Part shown: positions 26,717 to 35,926 of the stretch, one piece after another
How positions within the stretch are numbered: the first letter of the stretch is position 1
Layout: each line of letters starts with the position of its first letter
Notes under the pieces: generated by a model
Told to the model about the DNA's origin: nothing
Databases searched by the model: none
Seen by the model: the letters and a program-made list of their open reading frames with translations, nothing else
Assembly: GCA_039815825.1 (NCBI GenBank)
Contig: JBCBYO010000009.1
Coordinates: 1-64,000 of the forward strand
DNA from: JBCBDX01 sp039815825
GTDB taxonomy: Bacteria > Pseudomonadota > Alphaproteobacteria > Rhizobiales > Rhizobiaceae
Length of the DNA: 64,000 bases
Direction of reading: 5' to 3'
Translations under genes and position numbers: made by a program

Positions 26717-27982
26717 ATGCGTTGGACTTCTTCATTAGTGGCCAGGATGGGTCAGGCACTCTTTCTCTTAATTGCGACAACTCTTGGTGGCGCTGCCCAG
26801 CAGGCTGAAAGTGACAGCCAACTGGTAAATGCTGTTTCCTTCGCACAAGGTGCAGTGTTGCTCGACTACACAAGTGAATTTGGAAATCGCCAAAGTCCGG
26901 AATGGCTCGCTCTTGGGCTCATTGACGGCACAACCGAACTTGGTTGGTCTAGCAAACAACAAGCGCCTTTTCCTCACATATTTACATTTGAATTATCCCG
27001 CCTCTTCGAGTTGGAAGCATTCGAGTTTGACAACCGAGATTCTGACGAGCCCGAATACCCGGGAATTTCAGCCCTTGATGTCCAAGTTCTTGTGTCTGTC
27101 GAATCTCGCGATGGACCCTTCGTTGAGGTTGCAGACGCTCAATTGAAAGCCGGAGATCTAACTAAACTTTCACTCGATGAAGCGTCGCCTGGCCGGTGGA
27201 TCAAGCTGGTGGTGAAAAGCAATGGGGGGCATCCTGAATTCACCGAGCTAATGGAATTTCGCGCTTTTGGAAAACCATCATCGTCTGGCGAGTTTCGTTC
27301 GCGAGCCACCTCGGGAACATATAGTACGAACTGGGATATGTTTTACCTTCAAATTGAGGATGGAAAGCTGACCGGTTGTTATGACCATGATGAGGGCGTT
27401 TTTGACGGATCGCTGACCGGCCAGTTTTTGAGCATTGAATGGCGGGAAACTGGACCTCAGATTGGCAAGGCGGTGATGGCGATGACCGAGGATGGTTCCT
27501 ACTTCAACGGATTTTGGTATGAGGGTGGTGAACTTAGGGGCACCTGGCATGGACCCAAGGTCGACGATAACCGGGCACCGGACTGTGCAAATCGGTTGAA
27601 GGTGTCGACGCGTAGCCAGATTTCTCAATCGTTGGAGACGTCAGGCAGAGCGGTATTATATGGGCTCTACTTCGACTTTAACTCCGCCGTTTTGAAGCCC
27701 GAGTCACTCAGGACCTTGGAAGAGCTACAAATTTGGGTGCAGGAGAACCGCGGGCGAATACTCTCCGTTGAGGGCCATACCGACTCCGATGGGAGTGATT
27801 CATTTAATCTCGATCTCTCGCAAAGGCGTGCCCAAGCCGTCGTTGAATGGCTGACAACACGCGGTGCTGATCCGGGCACATTCAACGCTTTGGGGCGCGG
27901 GGAAAGCACGCCTGTCGCCGATAATTCAACGGCGCAAGGGAAAGCGCTTAACCGAAGAGTTGAGGTTCATCTTAGGAATTGA
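26717..27982 (+). CDS. Exported protein with discoidin-like N-domain and OmpA C-domain
   Basis: A 421-residue exported protein. A signal peptide spans residues 1-27. Residues about 40-185 look like an F5/8 type C (discoidin) jelly roll: NRQSPEWLALGLIDG, WSSKQQAPFPHIFTFEL and RWIKLVVKSN are in the expected order. A small beta domain follows (190-300). Residues about 310-421 are an OmpA peptidoglycan-binding domain with YFDFNSAVLKPES, VEGHTDSDGSDSFNLDLSQRRA and the terminal LNRRVEVHL. It would sit in the periplasm or outer membrane, anchored to peptidoglycan, with the N-domain free to bind a ligand. First of a four-gene run. Confidence 0.82.
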   Translation: MRWTSSLVARMGQALFLLIATTLGGAAQQAESDSQLVNAVSFAQGAVLLDYTSEFGNRQSPEWLALGLIDGTTELGWSSKQQAPFPHIFTFELSRLFELEAFEFDNRDSDEPEYPGISALDVQVLVSVESRDGPFVEVADAQLKAGDLTKLSLDEASPGRWIKLVVKSNGGHPEFTELMEFRAFGKPSSSGEFRSRATSGTYSTNWDMFYLQIEDGKLTGCYDHDEGVFDGSLTGQFLSIEWRETGPQIGKAVMAMTEDGSYFNGFWYEGGELRGTWHGPKVDDNRAPDCANRLKVSTRSQISQSLETSGRAVLYGLYFDFNSAVLKPESLRTLEELQIWVQENRGRILSVEGHTDSDGSDSFNLDLSQRRAQAVVEWLTTRGADPGTFNALGRGESTPVADNSTAQGKALNRRVEVHLRN

Positions 27983-28064
27983 ATTGCTGAGCCTGTTTGG
28001 CGCCCGATGCTGAACCTGCGCACAAGAAACGTCACCGAGTTACCTGCCTTATGGAACAGCCATC

Positions 28065-28670
28065 ATGAATGAACATGACGAGCGATTTTCTGAATTTGAG
28101 CGTGTGAGAGATAAGGGCATCAAAGAAGACACCAAGCGCGCCGTGTCAAAATTCATTGATGGTTTCGAGAATTTTCAACAAAAGTCAGAATGGACAAAAA
28201 GCTATCTGGACGGCGTAATTGCCGAGAAAGACTATGTCCCGCTGATACGTTATGAAATTTATGCTGAGGTGATCTTTCCCGTACTGGCAGAAGGCGCTGC
28301 CCGCGACGACGTATGGTCTTGGCTGTGGATTTATCGAACCGAACAGAATTTCTGGCAGGGCGAAACAAGCTTCGCGAAGGACTTTGACGAACCGGAGGAA
28401 GGCCTTCTCCTGCGCCTCTATCGCCTTGCGCCAGACGACCCGACCGTCAGAACCGTATATCTGAACCACATCATAAGGTTCCTTGACCATTGCGTTCACG
28501 AGTGGCCCGCGGGGATACTTTATGGCATGAACGGCGCCACACCTGAACAGTGCGAAGAGCTGCACGGGGCCGTTAAGACGGCCAGAAACCTGGATGGCGA
28601 CAAAGAATTCGAAGCGTTCCTTGCCGACTTTGAGACCAAGCTGATTGCCTATCAAGACCGGTTAAAGTAG
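28065..28670 (+). CDS. Soluble protein of unknown function
   Basis: A 201-residue cytosolic, helical, acidic protein without signal peptide. Trp-rich segments (DVWSWLWIYRTEQNFWQGE) and a cysteine-containing middle are notable. I recognise no family. The size and composition are like those of immunity or adaptor proteins, but that is only an impression. It follows the OmpA-like gene after 82 bases and precedes the 105-residue ORF after 62. Confidence 0.65.
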   Translation: MNEHDERFSEFERVRDKGIKEDTKRAVSKFIDGFENFQQKSEWTKSYLDGVIAEKDYVPLIRYEIYAEVIFPVLAEGAARDDVWSWLWIYRTEQNFWQGETSFAKDFDEPEEGLLLRLYRLAPDDPTVRTVYLNHIIRFLDHCVHEWPAGILYGMNGATPEQCEELHGAVKTARNLDGDKEFEAFLADFETKLIAYQDRLK

Positions 28671-28732
28671 GTTTTGCGAACCTCTTGGACCCAGGTCACA
28701 AGGCTTAAAAGTGTAGGAACAGGAAACTGGCG

Positions 28733-29050
28733 ATGGCGCATTCCGCTTCTTTGCGCCGAGTGGAAACGAAACGGAGCTTATCTTTGTCAGGCTCTGGTAA
28801 CATCTTTCGAGAAGTCGTTTGGTACCACAAAGACCCCAGCAGTCGCGGCCATGGCGCGGTTGGCAGTGTCCCCTTGCGATCATTCAGTCTCAGTCAAATT
28901 CAAGGTCTTTGGAACATGCCGGAAAGCGATCCGATGTTCGACAGTTTTCAGATCACGAGCGCTCAGGCCGCACAGATACAAAAGCTCTGCGATATCGAGT
29001 TTGATTTTGAAAGTTTTGACTATTTCTTGGAAGCGAGCGCCAATGATTGA
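28733..29050 (+). CDS. Small soluble protein, possibly immunity-like
   Basis: A 105-residue protein with an AGGAAA ribosome site eight bases before the ATG. The segment FREVVWYHKDPSSRGHGAVG, followed by FSLSQIQGLW and the acidic end IEFDFESFDYFLEASAND, resembles small uncharacterised proteins found beside polymorphic toxins, though I cannot name the family with certainty. Its stop overlaps the next gene's ATG by eight bases. The overlapping frame on the same strand (28674-29042) has no such features, which argues that this reading is the real one. Confidence 0.6.
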   Translation: MAHSASLRRVETKRSLSLSGSGNIFREVVWYHKDPSSRGHGAVGSVPLRSFSLSQIQGLWNMPESDPMFDSFQITSAQAAQIQKLCDIEFDFESFDYFLEASAND

Positions 29051-31181
29051 TCGAGACGTGACCAACCAGGACAGACGGATGGTGACTGCCATGAGAATGA
29101 TTGTGCTTCCAATGATTGTCGGATTGCTAATGGGTGTGTTCCTTGATGCAGCCCGAGCGGACGAGGTTTCCAGTTCGTTGGAAGCAGAGCGGCGCGATCT
29201 GGTGGAACTGCTCACCCGCCAGCGGATCGGCCTGGCAGTCGGACAAGCCAGCCTTGTTTCGGGGAAAGTCAATCTGGGTTCAGATTTATATATGCCGAAA
29301 GGCACTGCTACTTTTTTTGCCAAGAATATCGCCGCACTCGATGCTGTGATCGCAAAACTAGCGCCGGGAAAGCCACTTACCCGACGTGCATTAGAAAGCT
29401 GGCGTGAGCGATACTATGATCTTCCAGGCGCACACGTCATCTTGTTTGCAAACATCCTCCTTGATCGCGGTGTTGCCAAACGCGATTTGAGATTAAACAA
29501 GCAAGATCCGGTCAACTATCCGCTCGTTGGCGCGATGGGAACCGTTCGGTTGGTGGAATGGAATATTTCAGCAGATGGTCGGGTTACGGGCGGCTCATTC
29601 CCCAGAGTGGACGTCGATGAGGCCCGCTTTGTGATTGATCAGACGGTTGCGCTTCGGGTGCCTGAGCTGAAAGTGCAGTTCAGGCTCGGGGAAGTCGTAA
29701 TCGATGCGTCACGCCTGCGTGCCCGGTGGCGTGAAGTCACCAGCGCCATGTCGGCTCAGAAAGAATTGGTGGCCAAAATTGAACGCGCAATCGCGCGTGC
29801 CGAAGAAAGTCTGGCTCCGTTCGAGGCGCGCTTTCAGAAAGCCATGAGCGCTGAGACAGACCGGCTGGCGCTGGAGTTGGATGGTCTTGACGGCGATCAT
29901 GATGCACAAACTAGGGCATGGCGGCGCAGTGAAATTCGCATGCGGAACATGGCAATCGAATCCGACGTGCTACGCGAAACGCTACAGGCCGAGAAGAAAC
30001 GGCTGGAACCGGCACAAATCAAATTGGCCGAGTTGACAGCCAAAGCTGCCGAAGCCTTGGCGGCAATGCCGGATATCACGGAGATAAAAACCGAACACGC
30101 ACTTCTCAAGATCGGCGAATCGCCCTATCGGGAGATTGCCCGCATCGACGAACATCTCAGCGAACATCTGCGCATGTCGGCCGAGTTGGAAAAAATCCGT
30201 CGCGGGCAGTCCAACGTCTTACGGGACGCGGTCGCAGCGGCAGATTTGGCAAATGCCAAACTCAGTGTGGAGAGCGCAAAATCCTATCTGGCACAGGCCA
30301 CCGCCCAAATCGTGGCACAAATTGGCGATGCGGCAATCGCCTCGCGTGGCAATCCCTACGCTTTCGTTGCAATGGCTGGAACGCAGGCCATCGCCAATGC
30401 GACCATTGATAAACCGGTATTCTATGACGCCAAGCTTGATGAAGGAGAAAAGATTTCCCTGCCGGAATACCGAAAACGCATAGCCGATCTGACAAAACCT
30501 TTCACAACCAGCGCCGAAACAACCTTTGTAAAAACTGGGGGCGAGACATTCCTGAAACTCGCTGGGCGCGAAACTGTCGTACAGAGTGTCAGGCTGAGTG
30601 CGTCGCGTGCCGTTTTAAGATCGACGCGGCGACAACTTGGCAAAAACCTTGCAAACATTGCGCGGGTAAAGAATTTCGGACGCTCGCCCAATTTGCTGGG
30701 CCAGATTGTTGAAGGGATCGTCGTCGATGAAATGGCGGAATCCGCAAAATCTTTTCTCGCAGCGGAAATGCAAAAGGAAGCGCTGAGGGCCTACGCAAAC
30801 GCTCAGTTAAACGTGGCCCAGCAAGTGAAACTGATGCAGGAATTGGCCGAGCAATCCGAAGCCGACCAGCGGGTGATCGCCGCGCTCAGGGAACGGCGCA
30901 GTGAACTGGTACGCGGGCTGCCAAGTCAAACCACGTCAGTTGATGTGCTGCGGCCGGTCGTCGATTATCAGAAAAATGAACTGTTTGAGGTCGAGGCTGG
31001 TTATCAAATGCTGATTGACGCGGACCCAAACGACGTCAAATTGAGCGTTAGGATTCAAGGCGTGGAAACAAACGCTGATGAAACAAACCACACATTCACG
31101 CCTGCGCTGCTGGACAAGCTTTCAGAAGGTGGCCCGGATCGGCTGGAGATCCTTGTCTCGCCCATAATAGACGAGGACTAG
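29043..31181 (+). CDS. Exported coiled-coil protein of unknown function
   Basis: A 712-residue protein. I start at the ATG with GGAAG nine bases ahead; the signal peptide core is at about residues 19-33 and cleavage is likely near ARADE (36-40). Residues about 40-210 are a mixed domain; about 225-430 is largely alpha-helical with heptad-like Lys/Glu/Leu patterns (long coiled coils); a further mixed region follows; about 590-640 is helical again. No enzyme motif seen. The upstream extension to 28674 would be read in the wrong frame through the 105-residue gene. Probably a periplasmic structural protein acting with the OmpA-like protein. Confidence 0.68.
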   Translation: MIDRDVTNQDRRMVTAMRMIVLPMIVGLLMGVFLDAARADEVSSSLEAERRDLVELLTRQRIGLAVGQASLVSGKVNLGSDLYMPKGTATFFAKNIAALDAVIAKLAPGKPLTRRALESWRERYYDLPGAHVILFANILLDRGVAKRDLRLNKQDPVNYPLVGAMGTVRLVEWNISADGRVTGGSFPRVDVDEARFVIDQTVALRVPELKVQFRLGEVVIDASRLRARWREVTSAMSAQKELVAKIERAIARAEESLAPFEARFQKAMSAETDRLALELDGLDGDHDAQTRAWRRSEIRMRNMAIESDVLRETLQAEKKRLEPAQIKLAELTAKAAEALAAMPDITEIKTEHALLKIGESPYREIARIDEHLSEHLRMSAELEKIRRGQSNVLRDAVAAADLANAKLSVESAKSYLAQATAQIVAQIGDAAIASRGNPYAFVAMAGTQAIANATIDKPVFYDAKLDEGEKISLPEYRKRIADLTKPFTTSAETTFVKTGGETFLKLAGRETVVQSVRLSASRAVLRSTRRQLGKNLANIARVKNFGRSPNLLGQIVEGIVVDEMAESAKSFLAAEMQKEALRAYANAQLNVAQQVKLMQELAEQSEADQRVIAALRERRSELVRGLPSQTTSVDVLRPVVDYQKNELFEVEAGYQMLIDADPNDVKLSVRIQGVETNADETNHTFTPALLDKLSEGGPDRLEILVSPIIDED

Positions 31182-31692
31182 GCCTGCCTGATACGGCTGG
31201 CTGAACCCTCACGGTATTCTCCTTGACCAAGTCGTAATCTTCAGAGCCCCTTTTGGCGCCATTCTCGGACATGTTTTCTCACCTAATGCGATCCTACCCG
31301 GATCGCCGGTGAAGGTTATTGTGCCGTGACGAACCTTGCCTTGACCCACGGCAACCAACACCATTGATGATCCATGCTGCAACTGGACTGCCGCTAGGCG
31401 AACTCGATAACTGGATCTCCAATTGCGTGCCACGCACATGTTCTTTGCTGTCGCGCTTCAACCATAGCCTATGATGGTCCGAATGCAGCCATTCAAACAA
31501 AGGCAGCTTTGTCCGCATTGCGGGCGTTAGCTGTGTGCCAAAAGTGATCACGACATCTGTTGAATTTCCGGTCTTTTCGAACCAATACAGGTATTTATCG
31601 GGTTTTGAGACAGCCGCTTTCACGTGCAAAGCCGGAACTATCTCAAAGAACCACGCCAAACATCAAATGTTCTCGCAAAACCTCTTCGACGA
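31182..31692. other. Gene-free 511-bp spacer with a repeat copy
   Basis: Frames here (31294-31659 minus, 31209-31439 minus) do not look like proteins and cross a copy of the dispersed repeat. I see no clear terminator for either convergent neighbour. Confidence 0.55.
31505..31530 (-). repeat. Dispersed intergenic repeat, companion arm, copy 2
   Basis: The plus strand reads CTTTGTCCGCATTGCGGGCG then TTAG, matching the reverse complement of 54551-54575 and the copy near 38200. It belongs to the second half of the longer repeat unit best seen at 54519-54582. Confidence 0.6.
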
Positions 31693-33117
31693 TCAGTGCG
31701 CGATCATCACATGCCGCACGGCGGTATAATCCTCTAAGGCATACATCGACATGTCCTTGCCATAGCCAGATTGCTTTAACCCACCGTGTGGCATTTCATT
31801 AACGAGCATGAAATGGGTATTCACCCATGTACACCCGTACTGAAGAGCTGCAGACGTTTCCATCGCTTTGCCGATGTCGGAGGTCCAAACAGACGAAGCC
31901 AGACCATAAGGACTGTCATTTGCCCAATCGACAACCGGGTCGTCGTCAGTGAATCTGGTTATTGAAACAACCGGTCCGAAGACTTCACGCTGAACAATCT
32001 CATCAAGTTGTTTCGCACCCGCGACGACTGTCGGTTTGTAGTAGTATCCAGCGCCGCTATCAGGCTTGCCGCCGGTCGTGATCTCGATATGGGCCTGTTC
32101 CGCAGCACGCTCAACAAAACTTGCAACCCGATCGCGCTGGCGGGGAGAAATCAGTGGGGGTATCTCGTTTGTCGTGTCATCATCAGCATTATAAATAATG
32201 CTCGCCGCGGCTGCGGTTAGATCAGCGACAAAATTGTCGTAGATGCTCGCATGGGCGTAAACACGGCAGGCAGCGGTGCAATCTTGCCCTGAATTGTAAT
32301 AGCCAAACGCTTTCAGACCGTCGACCGTGCGTTCGAGATCGGCATCGCCATAGACAATAACCGGTGCTTTGCCGCCAAGTTCCAGATGCGTGCGCTTAAC
32401 GCCTTTAGAGGCGGCCATGAGCACCTTTTTTCCCGTCGCCACGTCACCGGTAATTGAGATCATGTCGATGCCTTGGTGGTTCACAAGCGCATTGCCCACT
32501 GAACCACCCTGTCCGGTAATCACATTAACAACACCGGGCGGCAGGATGTCGGCTAGGATTTTCGCAAATGCCAGTGCCGTTAGTGGTGTTTGTTCGCTTG
32601 GTTTCATAACGACAGTATTTCCGCCGGCCAGTGCGGGCGCTAACTTCCAAGCCATCATCATGATGGGGTAATTCCAAGGGGCAATCGATGCGACTACGCC
32701 TATTGGGTCACGCCGGATCATGGAGGTATGTCCCTCCATGTAGGTGCCCGCTACCGGGCCATGCATATTGCGAACCGCTCCTGCGAAAAAACGAAAACAA
32801 TCGGCAACAGCCGGAATTTCTTCGTTCTTCACTTCATTGATTGGTTTGCCACAGTTAAGCGCTTCCAACGCGGCCAATGCATCAAGGTTGGCCTCAACGG
32901 CGTCTGCAATCGCAAGGAGTTTCTCGGAACGTTCGGCTGGTGTCGTTTTTGCCCAAGCCGGATATGCGGTGCGGGCCTCGGCGACGGCTCTGTTGATTTG
33001 GTCAGCATTAGCTTCAGGCATCTTGAGGATAGCCTCTCCCGTACGTGGGTTCAGAACCGTCTCCTCTGTCTCGGTGCCAGGTTCGAAGGTGCTTCCTATC
33101 AGCATGTTGGTATCCAT
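31693..33117 (-). CDS. patD: Gamma-aminobutyraldehyde dehydrogenase
   Basis: PatD oxidises 4-aminobutanal, made from putrescine by a transaminase, to GABA using NAD. The 474-residue product has exactly the length of E. coli PatD (YdcW), with the general base E246 in HLELGGKAP and catalytic C280 in YYNSGQDCTAACR, a motif characteristic of this subgroup. A ribosome site (GGGAGA) precedes the ATG. Last gene of a five-gene row with a polyamine ABC transporter in the same order as ydcSTUV-patD. No transaminase gene is in the row. Confidence 0.9.
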   Translation of the reverse strand: MDTNMLIGSTFEPGTETEETVLNPRTGEAILKMPEANADQINRAVAEARTAYPAWAKTTPAERSEKLLAIADAVEANLDALAALEALNCGKPINEVKNEEIPAVADCFRFFAGAVRNMHGPVAGTYMEGHTSMIRRDPIGVVASIAPWNYPIMMMAWKLAPALAGGNTVVMKPSEQTPLTALAFAKILADILPPGVVNVITGQGGSVGNALVNHQGIDMISITGDVATGKKVLMAASKGVKRTHLELGGKAPVIVYGDADLERTVDGLKAFGYYNSGQDCTAACRVYAHASIYDNFVADLTAAAASIIYNADDDTTNEIPPLISPRQRDRVASFVERAAEQAHIEITTGGKPDSGAGYYYKPTVVAGAKQLDEIVQREVFGPVVSITRFTDDDPVVDWANDSPYGLASSVWTSDIGKAMETSAALQYGCTWVNTHFMLVNEMPHGGLKQSGYGKDMSMYALEDYTAVRHVMIAH

Positions 33118-33176
33118 CGATTTTCTCCCTTCAAGTCCTTCAAAAACTTGCTGTTTAATTTCTCAATTAGTCCCGT

Positions 33177-33980
33177 TCATTTGCCTTGCCCGGAAACCGA
33201 CTCAGTCCCCCGGGTTAAGTAAAATGCGCCTAGAATTGGTAGAAAGGTCACGAGAAATACGATCATGGCGACGACATTGGTCACGGGCCGCTGGCGAGGA
33301 CGAACCAGTTCTTCGAGCATCCAAATGGGAAGCGTTTGCTGTTGCCCAGCGGTGAACGTGGTGACGATGACTTCATCGAAGCTGAGCGCAAAAGCCAACA
33401 TACCGCCGGCCAAAAGTGCAGTGGCGATGTTTGGCAATATGACGAACCGCAAGGTCTGGAAATAGGTTGCGCCCAAGTCCATTGAGGCTTCGACAAGACT
33501 GCCGGAAGTACGACGGAATCGAGCAATGGCATTGTTGTAAACAACAACGATACAGAAGGTGGCGTGACCGAGGACAATAGTCCAGGTGCTGAATGGAATG
33601 TCCGCAATGCTAAAGGCTGAGCGCAAAGAGATGCCGGTGATGATTCCTGGCAACGCGATCGGCAAGATCACAAGAAGCGATATCGTCTCGCGTCCAAAAA
33701 ACTTCGAGCGCGCCACTGCTGCTGCACAAAGCGTTCCAAGCACAAGAGCAATCACCGTTGAGAAACACGCCACCCTCAACGACAAACCCATAGCTTGCCA
33801 TACATCAGGACGGTTCCAAGTGACCGCGAACCACTGGAGCGTGAACCCGGGTGGCGGCCATTGGTAGCTCCGATCTTCCGTCGTGAAGGCGTAGATAAAT
33901 ATAAGGAGTATAGGGAGGTGCAAAAACAAAAGCCCTCCTATAGCCGCCATTTTGAGGCCAAGTGAAGCTTTAGAGTGCAT
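33177..33980 (-). CDS. ydcV: Polyamine ABC transporter permease (PotC/YdcV-like)
   Basis: A 267-residue inner-membrane permease with six membrane helices and the cytosolic EAA loop SLVEASMDLGATYFQTLRFVILPNI that contacts the ATPase. It matches the PotC/YdcV half of spermidine/putrescine importers. Its start overlaps the end of the preceding permease gene by 11 bases. The aldehyde dehydrogenase gene follows after 59 bases. Confidence 0.88.
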   Translation of the reverse strand: MHSKASLGLKMAAIGGLLFLHLPILLIFIYAFTTEDRSYQWPPPGFTLQWFAVTWNRPDVWQAMGLSLRVACFSTVIALVLGTLCAAAVARSKFFGRETISLLVILPIALPGIITGISLRSAFSIADIPFSTWTIVLGHATFCIVVVYNNAIARFRRTSGSLVEASMDLGATYFQTLRFVILPNIATALLAGGMLAFALSFDEVIVTTFTAGQQQTLPIWMLEELVRPRQRPVTNVVAMIVFLVTFLPILGAFYLTRGTESVSGQGK

Positions 33981-34890
33981 CGAATGCTCCAGCCCGCTTG
34001 GCTAACGTGAGGTAGACGCCCATAACCACTATAGGGACGACGGCAAATGCCGCGGCTAATGGAATGTTTCCAGCCGTTCCTTGAAACTGGTATACCGCTT
34101 GACCGATCATGCGAGCCGATGTGCCGACGATTTGGGGGATAATGTAGTCGCCCATCGTAAGAGAAAATGTGAAAATGCTGCCTGCAATTATGCCAGGTAG
34201 CGCCAGCGGAATGATCACATGTCTGAGCGTTTGGCTGGGTTGAGCGCCCAAATCACCGGACGCTTCCAGCATTGAAGGCGGAACACGTTCCAATGCCGCC
34301 TGGACAGGCAAGATCATGAACGGTAGCCAGACATAAAGAAAAACCAAAAACGTACCGGTCCAACTCACCGACAACGAGTTTCCACCGATGACCGGGATGG
34401 CCAAATAGGCTTCCAGGACCCACGACAAATGGAGCGTCTCAAAGAGCCAGTTCAAGATACCTTCTTGGGCAAGGATAAGCTTCCAAGAGTAGACTTTAAC
34501 CAGATAGCTGGACCACAGCGGCAGCATTACACCCAAATAAAATACAGCCTTCCACCGGCCAGTTGCGTATCGCGCGGCATAGTAAGCGATGGGAAATGCA
34601 ACGATTGCTGCTGCAATTGTCACTGCGGATGCCATTAACAGCGTCCGCACCAGGATATCGAAGTTGGAGGCCCGAAAGAGCTCTCCATAGGTCTTTAACG
34701 TGAATTCATACCGGATAAGGCCAGAAAATTCATCGATCGAGAAAAAGCTTTGAGCCAACAGTGCAAAAAGCGCCCCAAGATAGACAATGCCAAGCCAAAG
34801 TACTGGCGGGAGGACCAACAAAAGCAGCATTACGTTGGGTCGGCGCCAGAGAGTGTCGGATAGCCTAGCACCGAGTGAAGCTTCAGCCAT
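33970..34890 (-). CDS. ydcU: Polyamine ABC transporter permease (PotB/YdcU-like)
   Basis: A 306-residue inner-membrane permease. Six membrane helices are visible after a short cytosolic N-terminus; the EAA loop SMLEASGDLGAQPSQTLRHVIIPL lies near residue 220. The large loop between helices one and two (FFSIDEFSGLIRYEFTLKTY) is normal for the PotB branch. It overlaps the ATPase gene end by eight bases and the next permease start by 11. Confidence 0.88.
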   Translation of the reverse strand: MAEASLGARLSDTLWRRPNVMLLLLVLPPVLWLGIVYLGALFALLAQSFFSIDEFSGLIRYEFTLKTYGELFRASNFDILVRTLLMASAVTIAAAIVAFPIAYYAARYATGRWKAVFYLGVMLPLWSSYLVKVYSWKLILAQEGILNWLFETLHLSWVLEAYLAIPVIGGNSLSVSWTGTFLVFLYVWLPFMILPVQAALERVPPSMLEASGDLGAQPSQTLRHVIIPLALPGIIAGSIFTFSLTMGDYIIPQIVGTSARMIGQAVYQFQGTAGNIPLAAAFAVVPIVVMGVYLTLAKRAGAFDAL

Positions 34891-35884
34891 AATAGCCCTC
34901 CATAAGATGAAGGGCGTCTGGGTCCCAGTGCAGCTTCACGGTTGCTCCGGTATTCGGAACCCCAGCTCCCTTGGGCAATAGTATGTTCAGCACAGTTTCA
35001 TCGGCTCTGACTTCAAGTCTTGTTGCTGCCCCAAGAAAAGCAGCCTCAACGACTGTTCCAGTCAGTGGTCCATTGCCAATCCGTATAGATTCTGGCCGCA
35101 AGCTGGCATAAGCATCGCGTCCAGTAAGCTTGGAAACAAGAGTAGGCGGTAACACATTTGACGAGCCGACAAAGTCGGCGACAAAAGGGGTATTTGGCCG
35201 GTCATAAACCTCTTGAGGCGAGCCAATTTGTTGTATCTTGCCTTCATTGAAAACCGCTACCCTGTCCGACATCGACAAAGCTTCGCCTTGGTCGTGGGTC
35301 ACGAAGATAAAGGTGATGCCGAGACGGCGCTGCAACACCTTGAGTTCAGACTGCATTTGTTCGCGCAATTTCAGGTCCAGCGCGCCTAACGGCTCGTCCA
35401 GCAATAGCACTTTCGGCTGCATAACAAGCGCCCGGGCTAAAGCTACGCGTTGGCGCTGTCCGCCGGACAATTGCGATGGTTTGCGGGCGCCAAAACCATC
35501 AAGCGCGACTAAATTCAGCGCCTCTTCTGCCGCAGACAGTCGAGACGCCTTTGCTTCACCGCGAACCATCAACCCATAGGCCACATTATCCAAAACGTTT
35601 AGATGCGGGAATAGAGCGTAATCCTGAAACACTGTATTTACAGGGCGCCTATAGGGTGGCACCTGCGTCGAATCCTCACCAAATATCGAAACTGTCCCAA
35701 ATGTGGGTTGTTCAAACCCGGCAATCAGCCTGAGGCAGGTGGTTTTGCCTGATCCAGACGGTCCAAGGAGGGCGAAAAACTCGCCCTCGTTAATACTTAA
35801 TTCAACGCCGTCGACTGCTCGCACATCAGCAAAGTGTCGCGAAACTGCCTTCAACTCGACGGCTAAGGTCCCGCTTGCACTCAT
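34883..35884 (-). CDS. ydcT: Polyamine ABC transporter ATPase (PotA/YdcT-like)
   Basis: A 333-residue ATPase: Walker A GPSGSGKTT at residues 41-49, signature LSGGQRQRVALARAL, Walker B VLLLDEPLGALD, H-loop FVTHDQGEAL, then a TOBE domain from about residue 255. The FALLGPSGSGKTTCLRLIAG and PFVADFVGSSNVL segments are very like E. coli YdcT. I prefer the ATG at 35884, which gives an N-terminus like YdcT; an upstream GTG at 35917 would add 11 residues. It follows the binding-protein gene directly. Confidence 0.9.
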   Translation of the reverse strand: MSASGTLAVELKAVSRHFADVRAVDGVELSINEGEFFALLGPSGSGKTTCLRLIAGFEQPTFGTVSIFGEDSTQVPPYRRPVNTVFQDYALFPHLNVLDNVAYGLMVRGEAKASRLSAAEEALNLVALDGFGARKPSQLSGGQRQRVALARALVMQPKVLLLDEPLGALDLKLREQMQSELKVLQRRLGITFIFVTHDQGEALSMSDRVAVFNEGKIQQIGSPQEVYDRPNTPFVADFVGSSNVLPPTLVSKLTGRDAYASLRPESIRIGNGPLTGTVVEAAFLGAATRLEVRADETVLNILLPKGAGVPNTGATVKLHWDPDALHLMEGYYG

Positions 35885-35926
35885 GGTGCTCAATGCCTTG
35901 TCGTATTCGTTTAGCACCTGCCGCTA

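Noticed and set aside
28674..29042. N-terminal extension of the coiled-coil protein frame
   Set aside because: A better gene (105 codons with a ribosome site) uses the other frame here, and the signal peptide only makes sense from 29043.
31294..31659. 121-codon frame on the minus strand
   Set aside because: Includes a dispersed-repeat copy; no family resemblance and no ribosome site seen.
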